A stretch of 64,000 bases of DNA from Streptomyces sp. LUP47B (GCF_001746295.1 NZ_MJAH01000001.1:1345188-1409187); one strand, 5' to 3'. Positions 1-9,094 are shown, counted from the stretch's first letter. Made by a program: numbers and translations. The notes: generated from the letters alone by a model not told the origin.

Positions 1-586
1 CGTTGGCGGCGCACAGATCGAACACCTCGGCCTCGGGGGCCTGCCAGAGCATGGAGTACTGCGGCTGGGAGGAGACGAACAGATCGGGGCCGGCGATGTC
101 GATCGCTGCCCGGATCTGTTCGGGGGGCCACTCGCTGAAGCCGATGTAGCGGGCCTTGCCCTGCTCGACGACCTTCTGGAACGCCTCGACGGTGTCCTCG
201 ATCGGCACGCCGGAGTCGAAGCGGTGTGCCTGGTACAGGTCGACGTGGTCGGTCTTGAGGCGGGTGAGGGAGGCGTCGATCTGCTGGGCGATGTGGGCGG
301 GGGACAGCCCGCTGTCGGCAGGGTCGTCCGACATCGGGAAGTAGACCTTGGTGGCCAGGATGTAGGAGTCACGGGGATGGGCGGACAGGATCTCGCCCCA
401 GGCCGTCTCTGCGGCTCCCCGTCCGTAGGCGTTGGCGGTGTCGAAGAAGTTGATGCCCGCGTCGAAGGCCGCCTCGGTGCAGGCGCGGGTCGCGTCCGCC
501 TCGACGCCTCCGGAGTAGGTGAGCCAGGACCCGAGCGAGATCTCCGAGACGTTCAGGTCCGAGCTGCCGAGTGTGCGGTACCGCAT
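1..586 (-). CDS. aldo/keto reductase, 3' end cut by the window edge
   Basis: NAD(P)H-dependent oxidoreductase of the aldo/keto reductase family, cytosolic; the substrate cannot be told. About 195 N-terminal residues are present, starting MRYRTLGSSDLNVSEISLGSW. The family tetrad is visible: Asp49 and Tyr54 (FFDTANAYG), Lys80 (LATKVY) and His121 (YQAHRFD). The sequence resembles the Kv-beta/YghZ-like branch. The ATG at 586 has a good ribosome site (AAGGAG) about 8 bases upstream. The C-terminal cofactor-binding loop lies outside the window. The next gene, a cytidine deaminase, is also on the minus strand but 118 bases away, so co-transcription is uncertain. Confidence 0.93.
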   Translation of the reverse strand, partial: MRYRTLGSSDLNVSEISLGSWLTYSGGVEADATRACTEAAFDAGINFFDTANAYGRGAAETAWGEILSAHPRDSYILATKVYFPMSDDPADSGLSPAHIAQQIDASLTRLKTDHVDLYQAHRFDSGVPIEDTVEAFQKVVEQGKARYIGFSEWPPEQIRAAIDIAGPDLFVSSQPQYSMLWQAPEAEVFDLCAAN

Positions 587-704
587 GGTTGTCGCTCCTT
601 GTGTCGGGTGGGCCGCCGGCTCCGGGGCAGGCCTTACGAGGCTGCTGTCCACTGGACCGATGACCATGCCACGCTCTCGTCGACAGCGTCGTCAGGGGTC
701 AGTG

Positions 705-1118
705 TCATTCGGCGGCGAGCTGGTGATCGGCCCAGACGTAGCTCTCGGGCAGCAGGTCGGTGATGCGCACGGTCCGGGTGCGGGTGCCTTCGCCGACGAT
801 GACCTCGAGATCGGGGAAGTAGTCGAGAAGGACCTGCCGGCACCGGCCGCACGGTGGAACAACCCCTCGGTCGCGGTCCCCCACGGCGACGATCGTCTCC
901 AGTTCGTAGGCGCCCTGGGCGGCCGCCGCGCCGATGAGGACCAGTTCGGCGCAGGGGCCTCCCGTGAAGTGGTAGGCGTTCACGGCGGTGATGATCCGCC
1001 CGTCGCGGGCACGGGCCGCGGCCGCCATGGTGTGGTTGTCGCCCCGGCAACGCGTGCGAGCGACGTGCGCCGCGGCTTGGACGAGTTCATGATCGACGGG
1101 GTGCGTCTGCGTGGTCAC
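705..1118 (-). CDS. cytidine deaminase family protein
   Basis: Zinc-dependent deaminase of 137 residues, the size of tetrameric cytidine deaminases and blasticidin-S deaminases. The zinc site is visible as Cys56-Ala-Glu58 (GGPCAEL) and Cys90-x-x-Cys93 (PPCGRCRQ). Glu58 is the expected proton shuttle. Likely role is pyrimidine salvage (cytidine to uridine), but a nucleoside-antibiotic deaminase cannot be excluded by sequence alone. Start is GTG at 1118 with a GAAGG-like ribosome site upstream. The gene is transcribed in the same direction as the aldo/keto reductase. Confidence 0.88.
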   Translation of the reverse strand: MTTQTHPVDHELVQAAAHVARTRCRGDNHTMAAAARARDGRIITAVNAYHFTGGPCAELVLIGAAAAQGAYELETIVAVGDRDRGVVPPCGRCRQVLLDYFPDLEVIVGEGTRTRTVRITDLLPESYVWADHQLAAE

Positions 1119-1467
1119 TTCTCTGCCTTCGTCGTTGGTCAGGCGACGTCGACGATATCCGCGGTGGGTCGGCTCCGGGAGTCACGCGCTGGTCGGACCG
1201 GCCACGCCGAGCGGACCGACGCGGCCTCGGTCCGTGCCCTGGCGGACGGCACGGACAGCGCCCGGTCCGGCGTTCGTGAGCACCCTCCGGATCCGAACTC
1301 GGCGCCCACGGCTGCACCCAGCTCCTCGTCATCACCTCGAGACCGGCCTGGTCCGCGCCCGAGAACGACAGGAGTGATCGCCCCGCCCGTCCGCACGAGA
1401 TCACCGCCCCCTACTCTTCCTCTGTTCGAGACGCCACGGACACAGGGGCAAAACGGGGGGAAGCACC
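1119..1467. other. intergenic region between divergent genes, no gene seen
   Basis: About 350 bases separate the deaminase start from the membrane protein start. Open frames here overlap each other in several frames and lack ribosome sites or recognisable domains. The region presumably holds the two divergent promoters, but I could not assign -10/-35 elements with confidence. Confidence 0.5.
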
Positions 1468-2604
1468 ATGACATACCGGCGCGCGGTCATACCGGCCCTG
1501 GTCGGAGGCCTGCTGATCACGTTGTTGCTGTGGTGGGCGGGGGCGAGCGCGCAGGCACTGCAACTGCGCGGCAGCACCAGCGTGTTCGACGTGGACTCCG
1601 TGAACGAACTCCGGCGATGGCTCATGCCCTGGTCGTACGACTCCTCGGCGGCCCTGCCGTCCGACGGATCCCTGGACCCGGGCACGGGTACGGGCGGAGA
1701 CACCCGTTACGCCAGTCTGTACAGCACCGCGATGCAGATCAGATTCGTGGCCGTCTTCGCTTTCTTCCTGGCCGGCGCGTTGCTCCTGCTCCGCAGGATC
1801 CCGCCGACGCGGGGCCGTACACCGGGCACGCTGGTCGCGCTGTGGGCCTGGGGGCCGGTGTCCGCGACCTTGGCCGTGACGGTCTCGGCACCCTGGCTGA
1901 TCGCGTCCCGGGGGCGCGGCAGCTACCGGGTCCTGCCGCAGTTGGCGGGTGTGATCGCCTCGAGCGGACCGGTGCCAGTGTTCGCGGGGCTGTTCACCGC
2001 CCTGCTCACGGTGCTCGTGGCCCGCGTCTCCGCCAAGGGCGCGGAACCACTGCCCCGGCGCGATGTGCCGGCGCGCGCCGCCCGCCTGGCGGCGAGCGTC
2101 GGAACCGCGGTGGTCGCGCTGTCCCTGGTGATCCTGTCGTACCAGTCGGTGGCGGCCTGGATTCAGACCTCGTTCAGCGGCGCCGGCCTGCTGTCCGAGC
2201 CCGGTGACCTGCTGCGCCAATGGCTGCTCCTCGGCGCCTGGGCGGGGCCGTCGACCGCACCCCTCGGACACTGGCTGCTGTACCGGGCCGCCGACGGGCT
2301 CCTGCTGGCCGTGGTGTGGTGGTCACTGCGTCTGCTGCCCGGCCTGCTCACCCGGACCACCGCGCCGGGGATGGCGGTGGGCGCGGTCTGCGCGACCGTG
2401 CTGGGACTGCTCGCGAGCCAGGTCCTGCACATGGCGATCGACGACACCGCCTCCGTGTGGGGTCCCGTGCACATGTTCTCCGCTCTCGGCGGGGGCGTCC
2501 CCGCCGCCCTCACCTTCGGCGTCACGGCAGGACTGGCGGCCTTCGCGACACTGCGGCTGGCCGGGGACCGTGACCCGCTGCCGTCTTCTGTCGTCCCTGC
2601 CTGA
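1468..2604 (+). CDS. multi-pass membrane protein of unknown function
   Basis: 378-residue protein with an N-terminal hydrophobic segment (residues 7-25, LVGGLLITLLLWW) followed by an extracytoplasmic-looking stretch containing MPWSYDSSAALPSDG, then several further hydrophobic segments, roughly seven in all, up to residue 370. I do not recognise a characterised family. The last part (about residues 290-365) is rich in Ala/Gly helices. The ATG has a good ribosome site (GGGGAAG, 5 bases upstream). The methyltransferase start follows 17-20 bases after the stop, so the two may be co-transcribed. Confidence 0.75.
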   Translation: MTYRRAVIPALVGGLLITLLLWWAGASAQALQLRGSTSVFDVDSVNELRRWLMPWSYDSSAALPSDGSLDPGTGTGGDTRYASLYSTAMQIRFVAVFAFFLAGALLLLRRIPPTRGRTPGTLVALWAWGPVSATLAVTVSAPWLIASRGRGSYRVLPQLAGVIASSGPVPVFAGLFTALLTVLVARVSAKGAEPLPRRDVPARAARLAASVGTAVVALSLVILSYQSVAAWIQTSFSGAGLLSEPGDLLRQWLLLGAWAGPSTAPLGHWLLYRAADGLLLAVVWWSLRLLPGLLTRTTAPGMAVGAVCATVLGLLASQVLHMAIDDTASVWGPVHMFSALGGGVPAALTFGVTAGLAAFATLRLAGDRDPLPSSVVPA

Positions 2605-2624
2605 ATCCCTGGCAGCATGCGGTG

Positions 2625-3356
2625 ATGCCTATCAACACCGCCTACGAGGGGGCCCTCGGCGACTACTTCGCCGACAACGCGACCGACGGCCCCTACAACG
2701 CCCACACCGACCGGCCCGCCATGTTCGCCCTGGCCGGTGACGTCACCGGGTTGCGCGTCCTGGACATCGGCTGCGGCGCCGGGCACTACATCACCGAACT
2801 GCGGGCACGAGGCGCGGCCGAAGTGGTCGGCGTGGAGGGCAGCGTGACGCTGCTGGGCCATGCCCGCGACCGCATCGGCGACGACGACGCCGTCACCCTT
2901 CACCATCACGACCTGGAGGACCCACTCGACTTCCTGCCGGACGACTCGTTCGATCTGGTGGTCGTGGCCCTGGTGCACCATCACCTGGAGGCCCGCCGGC
3001 AACTGCTGGCCGAACTGGACCGCGTGCTGCGTCCCGGCGGAACTCTGCTGGTCTCCACGGTCCATCCGACCGCCGACTGGGTCTGGCACGGCGGCTCCTA
3101 CTTCGACGAGGACCGCGTCGAGACGCGTTTCGGGGACAGCGGCACCACGAACTCCCACCGCCGTATGACGATGCAGACCTTCCTGGGCGAACTCCTCGAC
3201 GCCGGCTTCGCGTTGGAACGATTCGTGGAGCCGCGGGCCACGGAGGCAGCCCGCCACGTCGACGAGAGCCGCTACCTCAAGACTCTTCACACACCGTTCT
3301 TCGTCGCTGTCCGCATGCGGAAGAACCAGTCCCCCAGCAGGCCGGGCAGGTCGTGA
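2625..3356 (+). CDS. class I SAM-dependent methyltransferase
   Basis: Small-molecule methyltransferase of 243 residues, of the Methyltransf_11/UbiE-like type. SAM-binding motif I is VLDIGCGAGHY (about residues 45-55), followed by the acidic end of strand 2 (VGVEGS) and motif post-I around HHHDLEDPL. The motif VLRPGGTLLVSTVHP marks the usual strand 5. The C-terminal half (WHGGSYFDEDRVETRFG) resembles methyltransferases acting on small metabolites; the substrate is unknown. ATG 2625 is preceded directly by a GTG at 2622, and either could start translation. It follows the membrane protein closely on the same strand. Confidence 0.85.
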   Translation: MPINTAYEGALGDYFADNATDGPYNAHTDRPAMFALAGDVTGLRVLDIGCGAGHYITELRARGAAEVVGVEGSVTLLGHARDRIGDDDAVTLHHHDLEDPLDFLPDDSFDLVVVALVHHHLEARRQLLAELDRVLRPGGTLLVSTVHPTADWVWHGGSYFDEDRVETRFGDSGTTNSHRRMTMQTFLGELLDAGFALERFVEPRATEAARHVDESRYLKTLHTPFFVAVRMRKNQSPSRPGRS

Positions 3357-3667
3357 TCGCCGACTCCGCGCCCGTGAGTGGTCCGCGGGCCGGAGTTGCC
3401 TACCCGGTGACCGCCGGCCCGGCGTCACGAAGGCGCGTCTTCAGCGTCGGGTCGGGCGCGCTGACACGCTCCTGACTCCTGACCCTGCTCAGCCGCGGCC
3501 ACACCCGCCAGTACGCCCAGCACGGCGGCGCATTGACACCGGCCCGCCCCGAGGCCCAGGCGGATCCACGGCGCCTGCGCCTCCCGCAGGCCTTGACCCC
3601 GCTCCCCCGGCCACGTACAACACTCTCCAGTAGAAAACGTTTACTCTACCGAGAGGCCGGGCTCACC
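3357..3667. other. intergenic region upstream of the GH97 gene
   Basis: No gene is supported here. The only structured element I see is the operator-like palindrome at 3630-3649, just before the GH97 start. The open frame of the GH97 gene extends back to 3533, but that part lacks a ribosome site and sits in front of the twin-arginine signal, so I treat it as non-coding. Confidence 0.5.
3630..3649. promoter_or_regulatory. LacI-type operator candidate upstream of GH97 gene
   Basis: Palindrome centred on the CG at 3638-3639, with AAACGTTT (3635-3642) as its perfect core and AG/CT flanks. It shares the ten bases AAACG-YTTAC with the site at 5712-5727 in front of the LacI-family gene. Central-CG palindromes are the normal LacI/GalR operator type. 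It ends 18 bases before the GH97 ATG, so a bound repressor would block initiation or elongation. Confidence 0.6.
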
Positions 3668-5653
3668 ATGAGAACCACAGAGGACAGGGAAGAGCCTGCG
3701 CGGGACGGAGCCGGCAGCCCGGGGGCGCTGTCACGCAGGGGTGTCCTCAAGGGCACGGCAGTCACCGTCGGCATGGCGGCGGCGGGGGCCGTCACCACGC
3801 AGCCGGTCTACGCCGCCGAAGTACCGGCCGGCACAGGCCAGTCGGCCTGCGCGACCGCGCGCATGGGCGGCAACGCCATCACGATGTCGGTGATCGACGG
3901 AGCGCTACGGTGGTCCGTCGACCACCACGGCAGGACGGTCGTCGACACGTCCGTCCTGGGCCTCGAACTGGGCGACGGGACCGTCCTCGGCAGCGACGTG
4001 ACGGTGAACCGCAACCAGCACGGGACCGCCCGCACCACCTGGAACCCGGTGTACGGACGCAACGCCACCGTCACCGACCACTACCAGGAACAGCGGTGGA
4101 ACCTCCGGGACACCGTCTCCGGAACCCGCTTCGGCGTCCAGATCCGCGCCTACAGGACCGGTGTCGCGCTGCGCTACCTCCTCCTCGACGCAGGCACCGC
4201 CACCGTCGCAGAGGAACTGACCACCTTCGCCTTCCCCGACGACACCACCGTCTACAGCGCCCGCGACGAGGACGCCTACCTCCCCGTGGCGCCGGGCTCC
4301 ATCCCGGTCACCGGCACCTCCACCACGGACAATGGCCCCCTCACCGACCTGCCGCTCACCGCCACCCTCGCGGACGGGCTCATCGCCTGCGTCTGCGAGT
4401 CGGCCCGGCTCGGCTTCCCGCGCCTGATGCTCGGTTCGACCGACGGCCGACCCGGCACCCTGTCCGCCTTCCTGATGGAACACACCGCCCGTGGCACCGG
4501 CCCGGTCGAGCCGGCCGGCACGGTCACGACCCCCTTCGCCACACCATGGCGCGCGGTAGTAATCGGTTCCACCCATGCCGAACTGGTCGACAACGCCGAG
4601 CTGATCCTCAACCTGGCCCCGCCCAACGCCCTGGCCGACACCTCGTGGATCAAGCCGGGCAAGGTCTTCCGCTGCGAGCTCAGTACCGCCGCGGGCCTGG
4701 CGGGAGTCGACTTCGCCGTGGCCCGGGGCCTGGAGTACGTCGAGTACGACGCCGGCTGGTACGGCCCCGAGTTCACGACCACCGACGCGACCGAACCGAT
4801 AGCGGCCATCGACCTCCCGTCCGTCATCTCGTACGCCACGAGCAAGGGCATCGGTGTCTTCCTCTACGTCAACCGGCTCGCGCTGACCGACGCGGACTCC
4901 CTCTTCGGCCTCTACAAGGGCTGGGGCGTCGCGGGCATCAAGCTCGGCTTCATCAACGACGGTACGCGGACGATGACCGACCAGATCACCGACTGGGCGA
5001 GGACGGCCGCCAAGTACCGGTTGCTGATCGACATGCACGACGACGTCCGGCCGTTCGGCTACGAACGCACCTACCCCAACTGGATCAGCCTGGAAGGCGT
5101 CCGGGGCAACGAGCAGTTCCCGACCGCCACGCACAACGTGACGCTGCCCTTCGCCCGCAACATCGGCGGCCCGATGGACTACACCGTCTGCTACGGCCAG
5201 TCACGGGACAAGACGACCAACACCCACCAGATGGCCATGGCCGCGGTGTACTACCAGCCCCTCAACTTCCTCTTCTGGTACGACAAGCCGTCCAAGTACG
5301 CCAACCCGGCGAACTGGCCGGGACTGCCCTGGTTCAACGCCGTCCCCACGACCTGGGACGAGAGCCGGACCGTGGCCGGTTCGATCGGCGAGTACGTGGC
5401 GGTGGCCCGTCGGAGCGGCGACACCTGGTACCTCGGGGCCATGACCAACGAGACCTCCCGGACCCTGTCGATCCCGCTGTCGTTCCTGGGCGGCGGCACC
5501 TACACGGCAACCGTGTACGCCGACGGCACCCCCGGGGCCGCCCCGTACCAGACCCCGGTCGTGGTCAGCACCCGGTCCGTCACCGCGCAGAGCACACTGA
5601 GCGTGGCCATGGCCCCGGCGGGCGGCCAGGCGGTCGTCCTGAAGCCGAGTTGA
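3668..5653 (+). CDS. secreted glycoside hydrolase family 97 enzyme
   Basis: Exported glycosidase, probably acting on alpha-glucosides or alpha-galactosides, 661 residues. A twin-arginine signal lies at residues 22-48 (SRRGVLKG, then a hydrophobic Ala/Gly stretch ending VYA-AE). The N-terminal beta-sandwich, central barrel and C-terminal domain (FLFWYDKPSKY, WDESRTVAGSIGEY) match the GH97 layout. In retaining GH97 enzymes an Asp nucleophile follows the IK motif; here the segment is GIKLGF with Gly427 in that region, suggesting the inverting subgroup. Glu476 and Glu482 in LEGVRGNE are the candidate catalytic glutamates. ATG 3668 is chosen because it directly precedes the Tat signal. Regulation by the adjacent LacI-type gene is likely. 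Confidence 0.88.
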   Translation: MRTTEDREEPARDGAGSPGALSRRGVLKGTAVTVGMAAAGAVTTQPVYAAEVPAGTGQSACATARMGGNAITMSVIDGALRWSVDHHGRTVVDTSVLGLELGDGTVLGSDVTVNRNQHGTARTTWNPVYGRNATVTDHYQEQRWNLRDTVSGTRFGVQIRAYRTGVALRYLLLDAGTATVAEELTTFAFPDDTTVYSARDEDAYLPVAPGSIPVTGTSTTDNGPLTDLPLTATLADGLIACVCESARLGFPRLMLGSTDGRPGTLSAFLMEHTARGTGPVEPAGTVTTPFATPWRAVVIGSTHAELVDNAELILNLAPPNALADTSWIKPGKVFRCELSTAAGLAGVDFAVARGLEYVEYDAGWYGPEFTTTDATEPIAAIDLPSVISYATSKGIGVFLYVNRLALTDADSLFGLYKGWGVAGIKLGFINDGTRTMTDQITDWARTAAKYRLLIDMHDDVRPFGYERTYPNWISLEGVRGNEQFPTATHNVTLPFARNIGGPMDYTVCYGQSRDKTTNTHQMAMAAVYYQPLNFLFWYDKPSKYANPANWPGLPWFNAVPTTWDESRTVAGSIGEYVAVARRSGDTWYLGAMTNETSRTLSIPLSFLGGGTYTATVYADGTPGAAPYQTPVVVSTRSVTAQSTLSVAMAPAGGQAVVLKPS

Positions 5654-5711
5654 CCCTGCACCGGAGGCGGCTGACATCGACACCGGCCGGCCTGCTTCGG
5701 CGACTGACCTT

Positions 5712-5727
5712 CGGTAAACGCTTACCG
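5712..5727. promoter_or_regulatory. LacI-type operator candidate upstream of the regulator gene
   Basis: Inverted repeat CGGTAA-N4-TTACCG, with central bases ACGC. It shares AAACG-YTTAC with the site upstream of the GH97 gene. It lies 39 bases before the first possible start of the LacI-family gene, which suggests autoregulation. Confidence 0.65.
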
Positions 5728-5765
5728 TCTCGGGAGGGTGCCTTCCGACGACGGAACTCACAGGC

Positions 5766-6902
5766 GTGAGCCGGTGCAGTAACGTCGGAGCCGTGACGGA
5801 CGAGGAAGTGGGGCCGGTCGACGCCCAGGTGCCGAAGAGGGCGAAGCGGAAGAGGAAGCCGGCGGACAGGCCCAGCACGATCCGCGACGTCGCCGCGAAG
5901 GCCGGGGTTTCCGTAGCAACCGTTTCCCGGACGTTGGCGGGCAACTACCCGGTGTCAGCGGAGACCAGGGAGCGGGTCATGGCCGCTGTCGACTCCCTCC
6001 ACTACGTCGTGAACGTCCACGCCAAGGCGTTGTCCGGCCGGGTCGCCGGGCCCATCGCTCTTGTCCTGCGTGACATCACCGGCCCCTCCCTCGCCCACGT
6101 GGCGGCGGGGGTGGAAGAGGAGGCCGGCAGCCGGGGCCGCCTCAGCCTGGTGTGCTCGACCAAGGACGACATCAAGCGCGAGGACGACCTGGTCCAGCTG
6201 ATGCGGGAACAACACGCGGCGGCGGTCGTCCTGGTGGGTGGCACCGTGACGGACGACGCGTATCACCGTCGTATGGCCGGCTATGCCAAGGCGCTGGACT
6301 CCGCGGGGTCCCGGCTGGTGCTGTGCGGCAGGCCGCCGCTGCCCGTGGGTGTGCCGGCCACGGTCGTGGACTACGACAACCGCGGCGGCGCCTTCCAGGC
6401 CACCGCTCACCTGCTGACGGCCGGCCACCGGCGGGTCCTGTTCCTCAGCGGCGCGCCGGGCTTCAGCAGCGCGGAGGAGCGGCGCCTCGGCTACCGGGAC
6501 GCGCTGCGCGCTCATGGCGTGCCGTACGCCGATGAGCTGGACACGAACGGGGACTACACCCGCGTCTCGGGTTACCTGCGCACCCGGGAGGCGCTGAGTA
6601 CGGGCGTCGGCTTCACGGCGGTGTTCGCGGGGTCCGACGTGGTCGCGCTGGGAGCGCTGGCCGCCCTGCGCGAGGCCGGTCTCAGCGTCCCGCGCGAGGT
6701 CTCCGTCGTCGGCTTCGACGACGTTCCCTTCGCCGCCGACCTGACCCCGGCCCTCACCACTGTGCGGGTCCCGTACGAGGAACTGGGCCGCACCGCCGTA
6801 CGCCTCGCCCTGGACCGCGAGGTGGGGTTCGCCTCCGACAACCACGTGGTGCTGAGCACGCAGCTCGTGATCCGGGATTCGGTGCGTCCGGCTGCCGATT
6901 GA
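5766..6902 (+). CDS. LacI/GalR-family transcriptional regulator
   Basis: DNA-binding repressor of 378 residues from GTG 5766. The N-terminal helix-turn-helix reads TIRDVAAKAGVSVATVSRTL (about residues 38-57), followed by the LacI hinge region and a periplasmic-binding-protein-like sensor domain (GPIALVLRDI to the C-terminus, including VVGFDDVPFAADLTPALTTV). The basic stretch PKRAKRKRKP before the helix-turn-helix is longer than usual. A second GTG at 5793 is a possible start. Paired operator-like sites before this gene and before GH97 suggest it controls both, with a sugar or oligosaccharide as inducer. Confidence 0.92.
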   Translation: MSRCSNVGAVTDEEVGPVDAQVPKRAKRKRKPADRPSTIRDVAAKAGVSVATVSRTLAGNYPVSAETRERVMAAVDSLHYVVNVHAKALSGRVAGPIALVLRDITGPSLAHVAAGVEEEAGSRGRLSLVCSTKDDIKREDDLVQLMREQHAAAVVLVGGTVTDDAYHRRMAGYAKALDSAGSRLVLCGRPPLPVGVPATVVDYDNRGGAFQATAHLLTAGHRRVLFLSGAPGFSSAEERRLGYRDALRAHGVPYADELDTNGDYTRVSGYLRTREALSTGVGFTAVFAGSDVVALGALAALREAGLSVPREVSVVGFDDVPFAADLTPALTTVRVPYEELGRTAVRLALDREVGFASDNHVVLSTQLVIRDSVRPAAD

Positions 6903-6930
6903 GCGAGCGTCGGTGAGGGATGCGGGAGGT

Positions 6931-6970
6931 GTCGCTCGGCGCCGGGTTCCCTTTGCCGGCGCCGAGCGAC
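6931..6970. terminator. strong hairpin terminator between convergent genes
   Basis: Perfect 15-bp inverted repeat: left arm GTCGCTCGGCGCCGG (6931-6945), ten-base loop, right arm at 6956-6970. It sits between the end of the LacI gene (6902) and the end of the DUF899 gene (6980), so it can serve both strands. No long T tract follows, as is common in high-GC actinobacteria. Confidence 0.85.
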
Positions 6971-6979
6971 GAAGGTACG

Positions 6980-7762
6980 TCAGTGGTGGTGACCGCGTCG
7001 GCCGAGGGTCTGCACCGGGGTCGCGCCGGGGCGGGTCCATTGCGGCACGGGGCGGCCGGTCGGGCCCCACGTGGGGTTCCCCTCCGCGTCGGAGCGCCAG
7101 GTCCAGCAGGCACCGCGCCCCTCGGGCCAGCCCTCGGGGTTGTCCTCCCATGTCTCGCCGCGGCCGTAGGGGGTCATGTCGAGCAGGCCGAGGGAGCCGC
7201 TGACCCGTTCGTTGCCACGGCCCGTCGTGGAGTAGGTGAGGAAGGCGCGATCGCCGTCGCGCAGGTAGCAGGTGAGGTACCCCATGTCCCCTCCGACTGG
7301 CCCGTCCACGCCCCGCACCGAGTACCAGGGCTGGGTGTAGCCCATGAACTCGACGAAGGACGCCACCTCGCCCCACGGGCCCGTGGTCACGACGGCGAAC
7401 GAGACCCCGCGCGCGTTGAGGTAGACGGCGTCCTTCAGGTGCCAGGCCGTGGTGGTGCAGCCCTCGCACTGCCCCTGGTGCGGAGCGCCGTCGTACCACA
7501 TGTGCTTGTAGACCACGAGCTCGTCGCGCCCCTGGAACAGGTCCAGGAACGGCACCGGGCCGTCGGGGCCGACGACCTCGACCGTCCCGTCGAACTCCAC
7601 CATCGGCAGCCGGCGGCGGGCCGCGGCGATGGCGTCGCCCTCGCGGGTGTGGGCCTTCTCGCGGACCAGAAGCTCGTCACGGGCGCTCTGCCAGGTGGCC
7701 AGGTCGACAACGGGCGGGCGGTCGGAGAGCGCGGTGCTCGGGTCGTCCGGCGTGGTGGTCAT
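6980..7762 (-). CDS. DUF899 thioredoxin-like family protein
   Basis: 260-residue cytosolic protein of the DUF899 family, which has a thioredoxin-like fold but an unproven function. Typical segments are visible: LATWQSARDELLVREKAHTR (residues 21-40), a DLF motif, then YKHMWYDGA and CEGCTTTAWHL around residues 85-107, and FAVVTTGPWGEVASF. The CEGC pair sits near where thioredoxin-fold proteins place their redox cysteines, but redox activity is only inferred. The C-terminus is Trp-rich and ends in a His-rich tail (GRRGHHH). ATG 7762 has a GGAGGA ribosome site. Confidence 0.88.
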   Translation of the reverse strand: MTTTPDDPSTALSDRPPVVDLATWQSARDELLVREKAHTREGDAIAAARRRLPMVEFDGTVEVVGPDGPVPFLDLFQGRDELVVYKHMWYDGAPHQGQCEGCTTTAWHLKDAVYLNARGVSFAVVTTGPWGEVASFVEFMGYTQPWYSVRGVDGPVGGDMGYLTCYLRDGDRAFLTYSTTGRGNERVSGSLGLLDMTPYGRGETWEDNPEGWPEGRGACWTWRSDAEGNPTWGPTGRPVPQWTRPGATPVQTLGRRGHHH

Positions 7763-8208
7763 GGGTCCTCCGTGAAGTGTCGTACGGCAGCGTCGTACGG
7801 CTTTCTACGACGTTCTCCGGAACAGACTCCCGACCCGGCCGGAACTCATCGCCGCGAACGAACCGTGACCGTGCTCGCCGCGCCGACGCAGGACGGGGCG
7901 TACAGCCGTCGCCCGCCGACCACACCCCCGGGCCCGACCGGGTCCCGCCGCCGACCCTGGGGCCGGTCGGCCGTGGTGCTACCGGCCCGGCTCGTGGACG
8001 TCGAGCACTCTCTCGTACCGGCACCTGCGGTGCTGCCGAACGTGGCTGTGTCGGCCGCGTTCCCGGACGGGGCGCATCCGAGGCAGAGACGAGCTGAACA
8101 GACCGAGCCCGGGAACCCGCCCGTGCGGGGCGGACTCGGCAGGGTCGGACGCTTCCCGTACCGAATGGCGGGCGCCCTGCACGGCAACAGGTCCAGGTCA
8201 GGTTGGGG
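7763..8208. other. intergenic region with a short direct repeat near the DUF899 start
   Basis: About 445 bases without a supportable gene, despite overlapping open frames on both strands. GTCGTACGGC occurs twice (7779-7788 and 7792-7801), 13 bases apart, just upstream of the DUF899 start. This could be a tandem operator or chance. The remainder holds the 3' flank of arsM; I see nothing else. Confidence 0.45.
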
Positions 8209-9081
8209 TCAGTTCCGGCAGGCGCATCCCGCGGCGCTCTTGGCCTCGCCGGCGGTGACGGACGGGTCGGCCGGCTGCTCGGACGGTGTGCAGCAGCCGG
8301 TGACGCCGCAGCAGGAGTCGTCCGTCGCGCCGGTGATGGGCTTGGTGGCGCGGACGATGGCGGAGTGCATGCCGTCGGCGACCTGGTGGGTCGGGACGAT
8401 CTCGATGCCGGTGAAGCCGGCGGCCGCCAGGCCCGCGCGGTACTCGGCGAAGGACAGCGCTCCCGCGATGCAGCCGACGTAGTCCCCCCGTTCCGCCCGC
8501 TGTTCGGTGGTGAGGGTGTCGTCGGCGACGACGTCGGAGACTCCGATGCGGCCGCCGGGCCTGAGGACGCGGAAGGTCTCGGCGAAGACGGCGGACTTGT
8601 CGACCGACAGGTTGATCACGCAGTTCGAGATCACGACGTCGATCGTGTCCGCGGGCAGCGGGATCGCCTCGATGGTGCCCTTGAGGAACTCCACGTTGGT
8701 GGCGCCCGCCTTCGCCGTGTTGGCCAGAGCGAGGGCGAGCATCTCCTCGGTCATGTCCAGCCCGTACGCCTTGCCCCTCGGTCCGACGCGGCGAGCGGAG
8801 AGCAGGACGTCGATGCCGCCGCCGGAACCGAGGTCGAGGACACGCTCACCCTCGCGCAGTTCGGCCACGGCGGTCGGATTGCCGCAGCCGAGGGAGGCGG
8901 CGACGGCGTCGGCCGGCAGGGTGTCGCGCTCGTCCGCGGCGTACAGGGTGGAGCCGAAGTTCTCGTCGACCTCGACCGGCTCGGGCCCGCAACAGGCGCT
9001 GCCACCCTCGGTCACCTGCACGGCCGCGGCCGCATACCGCTGCCGGACGGACTCACGCAGGTCGATGGACTGCTCACTCAT
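8209..9081 (-). CDS. arsM: arsenite S-adenosylmethionine methyltransferase
   Basis: Methylates trivalent arsenic to mono-, di- and trimethyl forms in the cytosol. 290 residues. SAM motif I is VLDLGSGGG (residues 81-89). Cysteines at the four conserved ArsM positions are visible: Cys30/31 (SACCGPE), Cys66 (SLGCGNP), Cys154 (ISNCVINLS) and Cys204 (GDYVGCIAG). The C-terminus adds a Cys-rich tail (DDSCCGVTGCC and GCACRN) that may help capture arsenic. ATG 9081 has a GGAGGAG ribosome site; a longer frame starting at 9102 would run into the operator. The gene is divergent from arsR, and the palindrome at 9095-9122 lies directly upstream. Confidence 0.95.
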   Translation of the reverse strand: MSEQSIDLRESVRQRYAAAAVQVTEGGSACCGPEPVEVDENFGSTLYAADERDTLPADAVAASLGCGNPTAVAELREGERVLDLGSGGGIDVLLSARRVGPRGKAYGLDMTEEMLALALANTAKAGATNVEFLKGTIEAIPLPADTIDVVISNCVINLSVDKSAVFAETFRVLRPGGRIGVSDVVADDTLTTEQRAERGDYVGCIAGALSFAEYRAGLAAAGFTGIEIVPTHQVADGMHSAIVRATKPITGATDDSCCGVTGCCTPSEQPADPSVTAGEAKSAAGCACRN

Positions 9082-9094
9082 GGCCTCTCCTCCT

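Noticed and set aside
3533-3667. Extension of the GH97 frame upstream of ATG 3668
   Set aside because: It would place the twin-arginine signal 67 residues into the protein and run through the operator palindrome; no ribosome site supports it.
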